A stretch of 64,000 bases of DNA from Pantoea sp. BAV 3049 (GCF_009765445.1 NZ_WHOY01000031.1:4418139-4482138); one strand, 5' to 3'; shown: positions 44,783 through 53,678, counted from the first letter of the stretch. The notes: generated from the letters alone by a model not told the origin. Translations and numbers: made by a program.

Positions 44783-45112
44783 GACTCAATCCGCTCAGCG
44801 AGTAGTAATGTGTCGGTAGCGCTTCACGTAATGATAACAAACGGGGTCAACCTGAAACTTACCGTAAAATGACGGCGTAAATTAGACCGTTTTTCAGCCA
44901 GCATAGCAATGCCTGAAGGCTTATTAATCCATTATTAATCTGCCGTTTCGCTTCCGATGATTGTTTATTAACATTATGATTTTATGGTGTTTATATTTTA
45001 ATATTCCATTAAAGCTAAAACGAGTAACGGACGAAATGTATACTAATTTCCATCCTGGTAATCGCCATGGGTGAATTGTGAATTAAAGTATCAACATGTG
45101 GAAAATGTCTGA
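44783..45112. promoter_or_regulatory. 330-base AT-rich divergent promoter region lfiM / lafK
   Basis: No gene seen. The region is markedly richer in A+T than its neighbours, especially 44920-45060. A TATACT at 45039-45044 could be a -10 box for lafK. I searched both strands by eye for a sigma-54 motif (TGGCACG-N4-TTGC) and found none here, so the master operon is probably read by sigma-70 or by a site I could not recognise. Confidence 0.45.
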
Positions 45113-46114
45113 ATGGAAATGAACAGGAAAATTGCTGGCTGTGCTGAGTATGATTTTGTTGCTCATTCTCCTGCCAGCGTAAATTTATTATCGCTGGCGC
45201 GACGCCTGGCGAAATTTAACGTCCCTGTGCTGATTACCGGTGAAACGGGTACGGGTAAAGAGTGTGTGGCGAAATATATTCACCATCATGCTTTTTATGA
45301 AGGTGCTCCTTATGTTGGGGTGAACTGTGCGGCCATTCCGGAAAATATGCTGGAAGCCATTTTATTCGGCTATGAGAAAGGCGCATTTACCGGCGCGGTC
45401 AGCAGTCAGCCCGGAAAGTTTGAACAGGCTAATGGCGGAACGCTCCTGCTGGATGAAATTGGCGATATGCCGTTGGCGCTGCAGGTAAAATTATTGCGCG
45501 TGCTGCAGGAAAAATGCGTTGAGCGACTGGGTAGCCATAAACCAGTGCCGCTTGATATCCGCCTTATTGCCTCGACCAATAAAGATCTTGAAGTGGAAAT
45601 TGCTGAAGGGCGATTCCGTCAGGATCTGTTTTACCGTATTTCTGTTGTTCCCATCCATATTACCCCGCTGCGGGAAAGGGCAGAGGACATTATTCCGCTG
45701 ACCGAATTGTTTATTCAGAAATACCAGTCTTTCTCCACCAGTAAACCGAGTCTGACCGCGCAGGCGCGACGCTCGTTGCTGGCACATGACTGGCCGGGCA
45801 ACGTCCGCGAGCTGGAAAATGCCGTGCAGCGTGGCCTGATCATGTCTGACGGCGGCACGCTGGATCACGGTTGCCTGGGCCTGAAGTCAGCGCTGTCTGC
45901 GATCGGCGCACCTTCCCAACCTGAATGCAGCGATGAAAGCCCAATCAAACAGCGCGGCAGAATGGCGGAGTTCCAGTACATCATCGACCTGTTGCGGCGC
46001 TATCAGGGCAATAAATCCCAGACCGCCGCATTTCTTGGCATCACCCCGCGCGCGCTGCGCTACCGGCTTGCCAGTATGCGAGAGCAGGGTTTTGACCTCG
46101 GTTTACCCTCCTGA
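45113..46114 (+). CDS. lafK: Flag-2 sigma-54-dependent activator LafK, receiver-less
   Basis: A 333-residue enhancer-binding protein. The AAA+ domain starts almost at the N-terminus: Walker A GETGTGKE (43-50), the sigma-54 contact loop GAFTGA (90-95), Walker B GGTLLLDEIG, then a Fis-type helix-turn-helix at the C-terminus (GNKSQTAAFLGITPRALRYRL). A TGA lies in frame directly before the ATG (45110-45112), so no receiver or sensory domain is hidden upstream. LafK activates sigma-54 promoters of lateral flagella, here plausibly the lfgB promoter at 54545. It heads lafK-lfiEFGHIJ. Confidence 0.9.
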   Translation: MEMNRKIAGCAEYDFVAHSPASVNLLSLARRLAKFNVPVLITGETGTGKECVAKYIHHHAFYEGAPYVGVNCAAIPENMLEAILFGYEKGAFTGAVSSQPGKFEQANGGTLLLDEIGDMPLALQVKLLRVLQEKCVERLGSHKPVPLDIRLIASTNKDLEVEIAEGRFRQDLFYRISVVPIHITPLRERAEDIIPLTELFIQKYQSFSTSKPSLTAQARRSLLAHDWPGNVRELENAVQRGLIMSDGGTLDHGCLGLKSALSAIGAPSQPECSDESPIKQRGRMAEFQYIIDLLRRYQGNKSQTAAFLGITPRALRYRLASMREQGFDLGLPS

Positions 46115-46136
46115 TCCTCACAAAGGAAGTGCAAAA

Positions 46137-46493
46137 ATGATCGAAAAATTAACCCTCAGCAACGCGGCAGGTCAGCACGCGATGATTGCTGAAATGGAAC
46201 GGATGCGGGCTCAGGCTACGGCCTCTGCCCTGCCACCGATGGCGAACGATCTCGCCAGCGCGTCAGTCAGCGGTCCGGGTTTTGGCCAGGTGATGGAACA
46301 GGCGGTCAACCACGTTGATAACCTGCAGCATGTTGCCAGTGCCCAGCAGCGAGCGGTGGAACTGGGACTGAGCGACGATCTGGCCAGCGCGATGCTGGAA
46401 AGCCAGAAGGCCAGCGTGGCGTTCTCCGCGCTGATGCAGGTCCGCAACAAGCTCAGCAGCGCCTTTGACGAAGTCATGAATATTTCACTGTAG
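46137..46493 (+). CDS. lfiE: Flag-2 hook-basal body protein LfiE (FliE)
   Basis: A 118-residue FliE-family protein (FGQVMEQAVNHVDNLQ, then ESQKASVAFSALMQVRNKLSSAFDEVMNI in two parts). It joins the MS ring to the rod. ATG 46137 has AAGGAAG at 46123-46129. It begins 22 bases after lafK and continues into lfiF. Confidence 0.93.
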   Translation: MIEKLTLSNAAGQHAMIAEMERMRAQATASALPPMANDLASASVSGPGFGQVMEQAVNHVDNLQHVASAQQRAVELGLSDDLASAMLESQKASVAFSALMQVRNKLSSAFDEVMNISL

Positions 46494-46500
46494 GTTCCGC

Positions 46501-48120
46501 GTGATCGAGAAACTGAAAGCCCTGCTGGGGCCGCTTAAAGCGGGTCAGCTGAAGAAATGGATCCTGCCCGGTGCCGCTGCGCTGGCGGCCACTGCCGTCA
46601 TCGTTTCGCTGCTCTGGCAGAGCAATAACCATTACGTGATGCTCTACGGCTCACAGCAAAATGTGCCGATTGCACAGGTCGTGGAAGTGCTCAGCGGCGA
46701 GCAGATCTCCTACCGCGTGGAGCCGAACAGCGGCAACCTGCTGGTGCGGGAAACCGATCTGCCCAGAGCCCGTATGGCGCTGGCGGCCAAAGGGGTGTTC
46801 AGTCACACCCCTGCAGGTTATGAGCTGATGGACAAAGAAGAAATGCTCGGCAGCAGCCAGTTTATCCAGAACGTGCGGTTCAAGCGCAGCATGGAGGGCG
46901 AGCTGGCGCAGAGCATCATGGCGCTGGATGCGGTGGATTACGCCAGGGTGCATCTGGGAATCAGCGAAACCAGCTCTTTTGTGCTGAACAATAAACCTGA
47001 CAGCACCGCGTCGGTGATGGTAAGGGTCCGTTTTGGTGAACAGATGAGCGACGAACAGGTCACCGCCATCGTTAATCTGATCGTCGGCAGTATTCCCGGG
47101 ATGAAGCCAGGACAGGTACGGGTGGTCGATCAGCATGGTGTGCTGCTCTCCGCCAATATAGATGCTGCCGGAAACGGCACGCTCGACAATAAAGCCAGCA
47201 ATAAAGTGCTGCTGCAGGTGCGTAAAGAGACCGAGCGCAGTCTGGCAAACGTGCTGGCCCCGGTGGTCGGTAACGAAAACTTCCGCATCAGTGTGGTGCC
47301 GCGTATCAACTTCAGCGAAGTTGAAGAGACCCAGGAGCGCTTCCTTGGCGATCCAAGGACCAGTACAGAAAGCCTGCAGCAGGAAAACACCACCGAGCAG
47401 CTGGCTCTCGGCGTGCCCGGCTCGCTGAGCAACCGTCCGGCGAATCAGGCTCCGGCCACCACTAATCCTTCTCAACTGGCGACCCGCAATCAGGCTCAGC
47501 GTCAGTTTAATTATGATCGCGATGTGCGCCATATCCGCCATCCTGGCTACCAGGTGGAGAAACTCTCGGTGGCGGTGGTGCTTAACCAAAGCTCACCTGC
47601 GGTAAAAGCCTGGACAGAAGAGAGCCGCCAGCAGGTACAGCAAATGCTTCAGCAGGCGGCAGGCATTGATCCCCAGCGTGGCGATGTGCTGAACCTCAGC
47701 CTGCTGGCATTTCCGGAGGCCACGCCGTGGTCGGAACCGCCGATCCCATGGTGGGAGCGTAAGAGCATTATCGACTGGAGCGTGCGTGGAGGGATTGCCC
47801 TGCTGCTGCTGCTGCTGACGCTGTTTGGCATCCTGCCGGTGCTCCGTCGCTTCAGTCGTCGCGACCCGGAACCGTTACTGGCTGAACCTCAGGAGCTGCC
47901 GGAAGGCGTCTTTATCGATGATGAACCGGCCAGCGAGCCGCAGCGGGCGCAGCTGCCTGCCAGCTCCTTCCAGCAGCAGGAAGCACTGCCGCCGCAGGGC
48001 TCCGGGCTGGAAACTAAAATCGCCTACCTGCAAACCCTGGCCGAGAGCGAAACCGACCGCGTGGCCGAAGTGATCAAACAGTGGATAAACAGTAATGAGC
48101 GCAATGCCGACAGCAAATAA
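46501..48120 (+). CDS. lfiF: Flag-2 MS-ring protein LfiF (FliF)
   Basis: A 539-residue FliF-family protein with membrane helices near residues 22-40 and 425-450 and the YscJ-like ring domains between (LARARMALAAKGVF-type region, SVMVRVRFG). The C-terminal tail (ETKIAYLQTLAESETDRVAEVIKQWI, in parts) binds FliG. Start is GTG 46501. The lfiG start lies inside its 3' end (26-base overlap). Confidence 0.94.
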   Translation: MIEKLKALLGPLKAGQLKKWILPGAAALAATAVIVSLLWQSNNHYVMLYGSQQNVPIAQVVEVLSGEQISYRVEPNSGNLLVRETDLPRARMALAAKGVFSHTPAGYELMDKEEMLGSSQFIQNVRFKRSMEGELAQSIMALDAVDYARVHLGISETSSFVLNNKPDSTASVMVRVRFGEQMSDEQVTAIVNLIVGSIPGMKPGQVRVVDQHGVLLSANIDAAGNGTLDNKASNKVLLQVRKETERSLANVLAPVVGNENFRISVVPRINFSEVEETQERFLGDPRTSTESLQQENTTEQLALGVPGSLSNRPANQAPATTNPSQLATRNQAQRQFNYDRDVRHIRHPGYQVEKLSVAVVLNQSSPAVKAWTEESRQQVQQMLQQAAGIDPQRGDVLNLSLLAFPEATPWSEPPIPWWERKSIIDWSVRGGIALLLLLLTLFGILPVLRRFSRRDPEPLLAEPQELPEGVFIDDEPASEPQRAQLPASSFQQQEALPPQGSGLETKIAYLQTLAESETDRVAEVIKQWINSNERNADSK

Positions 48121-49129
48121 ACAGGAAACCCCCGCCAGCACCGCCCGTTCGCGACTGGAGCAGGCGGCTATTTTGCTGCTCAGCATAGGCGAAGAGGCGG
48201 CGGCGATGGTGCTGCGGAAAATGACCCGCGAAGAGGTGCTGCGCCTCAGCGAAACTATGGCGCGGCTGCACGGCGTCAAGTTAACTCAGGCCCGCCAGGC
48301 GATGAACGACTTCTTTAACGACTATCGCGATCAGAGCGGGATCAACGGCACTTCGCGCACCTATCTGCGCGGCATCCTGGAGCGTGCGCTCGGCAGCGAT
48401 ATCGCCAGCAGCGTGATCAACGGCCTGTACGGCGACGAAATCCGCCACCGTATGGCCCGGCTGCAGTGGGTGGATACTCCACAGCTGGCGGCGCTGATTG
48501 ATCAGGAGCATTTACAGCTGCAGGCGGTCTTTCTGGCCTTCCTGCCGCCTGACGTGGCGGCTCAGGTGCTGACCCATCTGGCGGTCGAGCGTCAGGATGA
48601 AATTCTTTACCGTATCGCCCGGCTCGACGACGTGAACCGCGATGTGGTGGACGAGCTGGACCGCCTGATTGAACGCGGTGTGGCTGTGCTCTCCGAGCAC
48701 GGTTCCAAGGTGCAGGGCATTAAGCAGGCGGCCAATATCGTCAACCGTATTCCCGGTAACCCGCAGTCGCTGCTGGATCAGCTGCACGCGCGGGATGAAA
48801 AAGTGGTCGATGAGCTGAAAACGGAAATGTACGAATTCTTTATTCTCAGCCGCCAGAGCCAGGTCACGCTGCAGCGACTGCTGGAAGAGATCCCACTCGA
48901 ACAGTGGGCGATTGCCCTGAAAGGCACCGAGCCGGTGCTGAGCCAGGCCATCTACGAGGCAATGCCGAAACGGCAGGTTCAGCTGTTGCAGAGCACCACT
49001 GCCCGGTTGGGTGCGATACCGGTCAGCCGCATCGAGCAGGTGCGTAAAGACATCATGACCGAAGTGCGCACCCTGGCGGAAGAGGGTGAAATTCAGGTGC
49101 AGCTGTTCAGCGAACTGACGATGGAGTAA
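48095..49129 (+). CDS. lfiG: Flag-2 motor switch protein LfiG (FliG)
   Basis: A 344-residue FliG-family protein with N-terminal, middle and C-terminal armadillo-like domains (EEAAAMVLRKMTREEV, DEILYRIARLDDV, GSKVQGIKQAANIVNRI, LPLEQWAIAL-like segment). It couples torque from the stator to the MS ring. Start ATG 48095 (or 48104) overlaps lfiF. Confidence 0.93.
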   Translation: MSAMPTANKQETPASTARSRLEQAAILLLSIGEEAAAMVLRKMTREEVLRLSETMARLHGVKLTQARQAMNDFFNDYRDQSGINGTSRTYLRGILERALGSDIASSVINGLYGDEIRHRMARLQWVDTPQLAALIDQEHLQLQAVFLAFLPPDVAAQVLTHLAVERQDEILYRIARLDDVNRDVVDELDRLIERGVAVLSEHGSKVQGIKQAANIVNRIPGNPQSLLDQLHARDEKVVDELKTEMYEFFILSRQSQVTLQRLLEEIPLEQWAIALKGTEPVLSQAIYEAMPKRQVQLLQSTTARLGAIPVSRIEQVRKDIMTEVRTLAEEGEIQVQLFSELTME

Positions 49130-49132
49130 GGG

Positions 49133-49825
49133 ATGAACAAGCTGAGCGGTAAATACCGCCTTTATCATTTTCCTCCGTTGCGTAAAAGCTGGCCGCTGAC
49201 GGAAGGCCAGCAGGCTCCGCTGGACGCTGCAGAGTATCAGCAACAGCTGATGAACGGTTTTCAGCAGGGAATTAGCGACGGTTTCCAGCAGGGAGTCGAG
49301 CAGGGTAAGTCCCAGGGCTATGAAGAGGGGCTGGAGCAGGGGCTCCAGGCCGGAAGAGAGCAGGGGCGCGAAGAGGGTAAACGCCTCGCGCACCAGGAAT
49401 TTAAACGTGCCGCCGAACCACTGGACAGTCTGGTACAGCAACTGACTGGCGCGATGGAGGAGTACGAACAGCGGCGGCGCAGCGAGCTGCTGCAGCTCGT
49501 CGAGAAAGTGACCCGCCAGGTAATCCGTTGCGAACTGGCGTTGCAGCCGACGCAGCTGCTGACGCTGGTGGACGAAGTGCTGAACAGTTTGCCGGAGATG
49601 CCGAAGCGCCTGCGCGTACTGATGAATCCGGAAGAATTTGCCCGTATCAGCGAGACGGAGCCGGAGAAAGTAGCCGAATGGGGCCTGACCGCCGAGCCTG
49701 AAATGGCGCCCGGCGAATGCCGCGTGGTCACCGAATCTGCCGAGATGGACGTGGGCTGCGATCATCGGCTGGGCCAGTGCATGAGCGTGCTGACCGAAAG
49801 TCTGAGCGGCGAGCAGGCTGACTGA
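49133..49825 (+). CDS. lfiH: Flag-2 export ATPase regulator LfiH (FliH)
   Basis: A 230-residue FliH-family protein. A region with regular glycine/glutamine spacing (GFQQGISDGFQQGVEQGKSQ, then GYEEGLEQGLQAGREQGREE) gives the GxxxG-type helical repeats typical of FliH. It binds the ATPase LfiI and directs it to the export gate. Its stop overlaps the lfiI start by one base. Confidence 0.92.
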   Translation: MNKLSGKYRLYHFPPLRKSWPLTEGQQAPLDAAEYQQQLMNGFQQGISDGFQQGVEQGKSQGYEEGLEQGLQAGREQGREEGKRLAHQEFKRAAEPLDSLVQQLTGAMEEYEQRRRSELLQLVEKVTRQVIRCELALQPTQLLTLVDEVLNSLPEMPKRLRVLMNPEEFARISETEPEKVAEWGLTAEPEMAPGECRVVTESAEMDVGCDHRLGQCMSVLTESLSGEQAD

Positions 49826-51150
49826 TGTCTTCACGTGAGCTTTCCGCCTTTGACAAGGCCCTGAAATCAATAGAAAACATCAGCCTGGCGCGCATTGCCG
49901 GACGGCTGGTGCGGGTCAACGGCCTGCTGCTGGAGTCGGTGGGCTGCCAGCTGGCCGTCGGCCAGCGCTGCCAGATTGAAGCGATGGGCGGCAAACTGAT
50001 TGAAGCCCAGGTGGTAGGATTCAACCGCGATGTGACCTATCTGATGCCCTTCAAGCAACCGGAAGGGCTGATGGCGGGTGCCAGAGTGTTTCCTGGCGGC
50101 CGCGGCAGCGAGCTGACCATCAGTGAGAGCTGGCTGGGACGGGTGATTAACGGCGTCGGGGAGCCGATTGACGGCGCAGGACGGCTGGAGGGCGATACTC
50201 CTCTGCAGCAGCAAATCCCGCAGATCCATCCGCTGACCCGCAAACCGGTAGAGCACCCGCTGGACGCCGGCGTCAAAGCGATTAACGGCCTGCTGACCAT
50301 CGGCAAAGGCCAGCGCGTCGGGCTGATGGCCGGTTCCGGCGTCGGTAAAAGCGTGCTGCTCGGCATGATTACCCGCAGCACCCAGGCGGAAGTGGTGGTG
50401 GTCGGGCTGATCGGTGAGCGCGGGCGTGAAGTGAAAGAATTCATTGAGCACTCGCTTGGCCCGGAAGGCCGGGCAAAATCGGTGGTGGTGGCGGCTCCGG
50501 CAGATGAATCGCCGCTGATGCGTATCAAGGCCACCGAGCTGTGCCATGCCATCGCCAGTCACTTTCGCGACCAGGGCAAAGACGTGCTGCTGCTGGTCGA
50601 TTCGCTGACGCGCTACGCCATGGCCCAGCGTGAAATCGCGCTGTCGCTGGGCGAACCTCCGGCTACCAAAGGCTACCCGCCTTCCGCCTTCGGCATCATC
50701 CCAAAATTAGTGGAAACGGCAGGTAACGCCGAAGGTCAGGGCACTATGACCGCCATTTATACCGTGCTGGCCGAAGGGGACGATCAGCAGGATCCGATCG
50801 TCGACTGCGCCCGTGCGGTGCTGGACGGCCATATCGTCCTCTCACGACACCTCGCTGAAGCCGGACACTATCCGGCCATTGATATCGGCCAGAGCATCAG
50901 CCGCTGTATGAGCCAGGTCACTGCCCGGCCTCACCAACTGGCGGCCCGTACCCTGAAACAACTCTATGCCGAATACATGGCTATTAAGCCGCTGCTGCCG
51001 CTAGGTGGCTATGTCGCCGGAGTGGATGCAACCGCAGATAAAGCCGTGCGGCTGTTCCCCGCGATCGAACATTTTTTACGCCAACAGGTGGACGAGCCCT
51101 CACCGTTGGATCAGACCATCAGCAGCCTTGAGGCGCTGGCCCGTATGTAA
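49825..51150 (+). CDS. lfiI: Flag-2 export ATPase LfiI (FliI)
   Basis: A 441-residue F1-like ATPase. Walker A is GSGVGKS (170-176), Walker B VLLLVDSLTRYA, and the export-ATPase signature KGYPPSAFGIIPKLVE is present. It energises unfolding and delivery of flagellar export substrates. Coupled to lfiH by overlap (TGATG). Confidence 0.96.
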   Translation: MSSRELSAFDKALKSIENISLARIAGRLVRVNGLLLESVGCQLAVGQRCQIEAMGGKLIEAQVVGFNRDVTYLMPFKQPEGLMAGARVFPGGRGSELTISESWLGRVINGVGEPIDGAGRLEGDTPLQQQIPQIHPLTRKPVEHPLDAGVKAINGLLTIGKGQRVGLMAGSGVGKSVLLGMITRSTQAEVVVVGLIGERGREVKEFIEHSLGPEGRAKSVVVAAPADESPLMRIKATELCHAIASHFRDQGKDVLLLVDSLTRYAMAQREIALSLGEPPATKGYPPSAFGIIPKLVETAGNAEGQGTMTAIYTVLAEGDDQQDPIVDCARAVLDGHIVLSRHLAEAGHYPAIDIGQSISRCMSQVTARPHQLAARTLKQLYAEYMAIKPLLPLGGYVAGVDATADKAVRLFPAIEHFLRQQVDEPSPLDQTISSLEALARM

Positions 51151-51164
51151 TGTAAGGAATGAAA

Positions 51165-51608
51165 ATGGACAAGTATGTCAGAACGACCAGCGTACTCGAA
51201 CGCCTGCGCCAGATGCGCGAACGGGAGCTGGAAGAGGCCACCGGCAGGCTGGCCCAGCAAAAAATCCTCTGTCAGCGTTATGCCAGCAATATTGCGGCGC
51301 TGACCGGTCTGAGCAACGGGGAGATCTCTCCCGGCTGCGATGCGGTACAGCTCAGCAACCAGGCCCGTTTCCGCGCCAATATTCAGCGGGTGATTGACTG
51401 GCAAAAACAGGAGCAGGCTCTGGCGGAGATCAGGCAGCAAACCTTACAACAGGAGTTAGTTAACGAAGCCTGCCGTGAAAAATCGCTGAGTGTGGTGCTG
51501 GACCAGCAGCGGGCGGCCCTGCAACAGCAGCGTGAGCAGGCGGAACAGAAACAGACCGACAGTCAGGCCATGCAGAGCTGGATGCGTATCCACAGGTCGG
51601 AAAACTAG
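51165..51608 (+). CDS. lfiJ: Flag-2 export chaperone LfiJ (FliJ)
   Basis: A 147-residue, highly charged, glutamine-rich coiled-coil protein in the FliJ position after the export ATPase. The family motif LERLRQMREREL is near the N-terminus. ATG 51165 is preferred over ATG 51159 because AAGGA at 51154-51158 fits only the former. Confidence 0.88.
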   Translation: MDKYVRTTSVLERLRQMRERELEEATGRLAQQKILCQRYASNIAALTGLSNGEISPGCDAVQLSNQARFRANIQRVIDWQKQEQALAEIRQQTLQQELVNEACREKSLSVVLDQQRAALQQQREQAEQKQTDSQAMQSWMRIHRSEN

Positions 51609-51640
51609 CGTCACAGGACATCATTGATCGGGACGGGATA

Positions 51641-52543
51641 ATGAATACGACAGAAAGTTTCACACCGGACTACGTACTGCATTTACAGGGCGTACAGCAT
51701 GATTGCTGCTGTTGCGGTTGCCACAGCGCCTCGCCGCTGCTGCAGCTGCGCTGGAAAAATCAGGTGCGGCACAGTGCCGTATTTGGTTGTGACCAGGTCG
51801 CCAGAACTATCCTCTTTCAACGGCATTCGCTGTCGATGCATATCGGCGAAGCGGTGGCGGAAAACCTGCCGGAGCTGAATAAGCGGTTGCTGATACTCAA
51901 TCACAGCTGCCTGCGGCTGCTGGAAGGCGTGAGGGGCGATCTCAGCCTGAAACTCTACACGCTGGGGCTGTTTATCATGAAAGCAGCCAAAGAGAGTCCG
52001 ACAGAGAAGCCTGGCTCGCTGGTCGAGGTTTACTTAAGGCAGGGCATTCAGCGCCGGATTGCCCGTGCATTTGAGGCTTTCTCGTCGGATGAGGAATACA
52101 AAATCATGGCGCTGCGCACGTTGAGTCAGCTGCCACTGGAAGTGAGCCTGGACCCGCTGAGCAGGATGGTCCTGCAGCAGACGTTACAGCAGATGGCGGC
52201 ACTGCCGGATGAGATGTTACAGATCCGCCTTAACGGGCTGGAAAAGCGGTGCGAGCTGGCGGAATTTTTGCAGGCTCAGCAGACGGCGTTTATTAACTTT
52301 CTGCTCTATCAGCTGTACCACAATGTTTTTCCGGGGCATTCGAGGGCCGACTGGACCGCGGCTTATGCCGGACTGTGTCAGCACTTTTTCTGCCTGAAAA
52401 TGCTCTGTGCATTGAGTTTGCAGCAGCAGCTGGTGCTGGATGAAGAGAACATCAGCGCGCTGTTTGCTGCCTGGCACCGCGTGGCTCCCCGCCACTCCTT
52501 TCATGACAATCCCCTGCTCGCCGGGATCTCACTGCTGAAATAA
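51641..52543 (+). CDS. FliB/LafV-like protein, degenerate candidate flagellin lysine-N-methylase
   Basis: A 300-residue protein after lfiJ. A cysteine cluster (Cys22-Cys25 and Cys27 in HDCCCCGCHSA) near the N-terminus and a C-terminal block FINFLLYQLYHNVFPG...CQHFFCLKMLCAL resemble FliB flagellin lysine-N-methylases, which carry a CxxCxxCC-like cluster and are about 400 residues long. This protein is about 100 residues shorter and its cysteines are contiguous, so activity is doubtful. Flag-2 loci often contain lafV, a fliB homologue, supporting the call. If active it would methylate surface lysines of LafA flagellin. Family call moderate; function inferred. Confidence 0.5.
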   Translation: MNTTESFTPDYVLHLQGVQHDCCCCGCHSASPLLQLRWKNQVRHSAVFGCDQVARTILFQRHSLSMHIGEAVAENLPELNKRLLILNHSCLRLLEGVRGDLSLKLYTLGLFIMKAAKESPTEKPGSLVEVYLRQGIQRRIARAFEAFSSDEEYKIMALRTLSQLPLEVSLDPLSRMVLQQTLQQMAALPDEMLQIRLNGLEKRCELAEFLQAQQTAFINFLLYQLYHNVFPGHSRADWTAAYAGLCQHFFCLKMLCALSLQQQLVLDEENISALFAAWHRVAPRHSFHDNPLLAGISLLK

Positions 52544-52570
52544 ACAGGCCCGTCCATAGGCCTTGATAAA

Positions 52571-52595
52571 CCGTCGGGATACCCTGTTCCGACGG
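52571..52595. terminator. Bidirectional hairpin between the lafV-like gene and lfgN
   Basis: CCGTCGGGA (52571-52579) pairs with TTCCGACGG (52587-52595, one G-T pair) around a 7-base loop, between two convergent stops. No strong T run on either side. Confidence 0.55.
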
Positions 52596-52598
52596 CGA

Positions 52599-53027
52599 TT
52601 ACCTTGAGTAGAGAAAGTCCTCCGGCCGGTCACGGAACAGCGCGCCCAGCATTTCCCGCTGATGATTAAGCAGTAATCCATTACGTTCATTCAGTTGCTG
52701 ACAGGCAACCGCCTGCTGTTCCAGCGTTTGCCACCAGCTTTCAGCCTGGGCTTTCAGCGCGGCGGGCAGCCGGGAGAACAGCAGTTGCAGCCCCTCTCCG
52801 TTGGTTGCCAGACGCAAAGCCTCTAAAGTCTGCGCCCTGCGTCGGGCGCTGGCCTGCAGCCGGGGGTAGATGGCAGAGAGGTTTGCTCCCGCCTGTTCAC
52901 TTTGCTCAGCATGGCAGGCAAGCATCGCCTCACGCTGCTGCTGCAGGAGCTGAGCAAGCTGCTGGTAGAACGCCACATCCTGTTGCAGATCTTTTAGCAA
53001 TCCTTTGACTTGCTCCAGCTGGCTCAT
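52599..53027 (-). CDS. lfgN: Flag-2 hook-associated protein chaperone LfgN (FlgN)
   Basis: A 142-residue helical, glutamine-rich protein of FlgN type (QVKGLLKDLQQDVAFYQQL, LLNHQREMLGALF). It should chaperone the hook-filament junction proteins LfgK and LfgL. It overlaps lfgM by 4 bases in the usual lfgM-lfgN order. Confidence 0.85.
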   Translation of the reverse strand: MSQLEQVKGLLKDLQQDVAFYQQLAQLLQQQREAMLACHAEQSEQAGANLSAIYPRLQASARRRAQTLEALRLATNGEGLQLLFSRLPAALKAQAESWWQTLEQQAVACQQLNERNGLLLNHQREMLGALFRDRPEDFLYSR

Positions 53028-53287
53028 CGGCGGTAGTAGTCCATCATGGCACTCGCCAGCGAGCCGCTGTTCAGAGAGAGTTCACCGTTTCTGATCGCCG
53101 CCTGCATCGCGCTGACGCGGTCACTATCCACCTCCGGCATGGCGCGTAACGCCTGCAGGGTCTGGCTGACCGGCCCGCTCTGCACGGTTGTCACCCGGGC
53201 TTGCTGACCAGGGCTTTCAACTGCACTGGCGATCACATTGTTAACGGCACTGCTGCTCTGTATCAGATTTTCTGCTGAGATTTTCAT
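53024..53287 (-). CDS. lfgM: Flag-2 anti-sigma-28 factor LfgM (FlgM)
   Basis: An 87-residue FlgM-family protein. The sigma-binding C-terminal half is clear (PEVDSDRVSAMQAAIRNGEL, then LASAMMDYYRR). It should hold the lateral sigma-28 factor (LafS, outside the window) until export through the finished hook. A second FlgM-like gene lies directly upstream. Confidence 0.9.
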   Translation of the reverse strand: MKISAENLIQSSSAVNNVIASAVESPGQQARVTTVQSGPVSQTLQALRAMPEVDSDRVSAMQAAIRNGELSLNSGSLASAMMDYYRR

Positions 53288-53330
53288 TTAAACCGATCTT
53301 TATAGGGGTTAAAAAAAGCTATCGTTCCTA

Positions 53331-53357
53331 TAGGCGACCCTGCCAGACAGAACTTTA
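53331..53357 (-). promoter_or_regulatory. Possible sigma-28 promoter of lfgMN
   Basis: On the minus strand TAAAGTTC (53357-53350) matches the sigma-28 -35 box TAAAGTTT 7 of 8; after 11 bases comes GTCGCCTA, a partial match to GCCGATAA. It overlaps the end of the second FlgM-like gene and lies about 45 bases before lfgM. Confidence 0.35.
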
Positions 53358-53678
53358 CGTTTTGAATAAAAAAACTTTACTCCTTTTAGTGTATTTTTCT
53401 TCTGCTGCAAGTGAAAACTCACCGCAGCGGTACCAGGCTATCATAGCCGCCGCTGTTTCAGCGGCGGGTGGCAGAGACTCCCAGCTCTGCACCGCGAGTT
53501 GCATCGTGACAATTCGCTCCTGACAGACGTCGGGCAACTGGGCTAACAGCACCTGCAAAATAAGCAGAAAACTGTCCCGATCCTTCTGTGGCGGCTGCGG
53601 TTCCTTAGTGCTTCCGGCTTCCTGCTGGGCTGGTGCCTCTCTCCGGCACGTGGCCCTGCCGATCCGCTCGACTTTCAT
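53355..53678 (-). CDS. Second FlgM-like protein, diverged
   Basis: A 107-residue protein upstream of lfgM. Residues 50-84 (DVCQERIVTMQLAVQSWESL, AAETAAAMIAWYR) align with the FlgM sigma-binding half of lfgM (EVDSDRVSAMQAAIRNGELS, LASAMMDYYRR) with the same spacing. ATG 53678 is preferred because GGAGG stands 7 bases upstream and the start MKVERI resembles LfgM MKISAE. It has a longer linker and a basic C-terminal tail of about 20 residues that LfgM lacks. It may be a tandem duplicate retuned for another partner, or a decaying copy. Family call by eye; function unknown. Confidence 0.65.
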   Translation of the reverse strand: MKVERIGRATCRREAPAQQEAGSTKEPQPPQKDRDSFLLILQVLLAQLPDVCQERIVTMQLAVQSWESLPPAAETAAAMIAWYRCGEFSLAAEEKYTKRSKVFLFKT

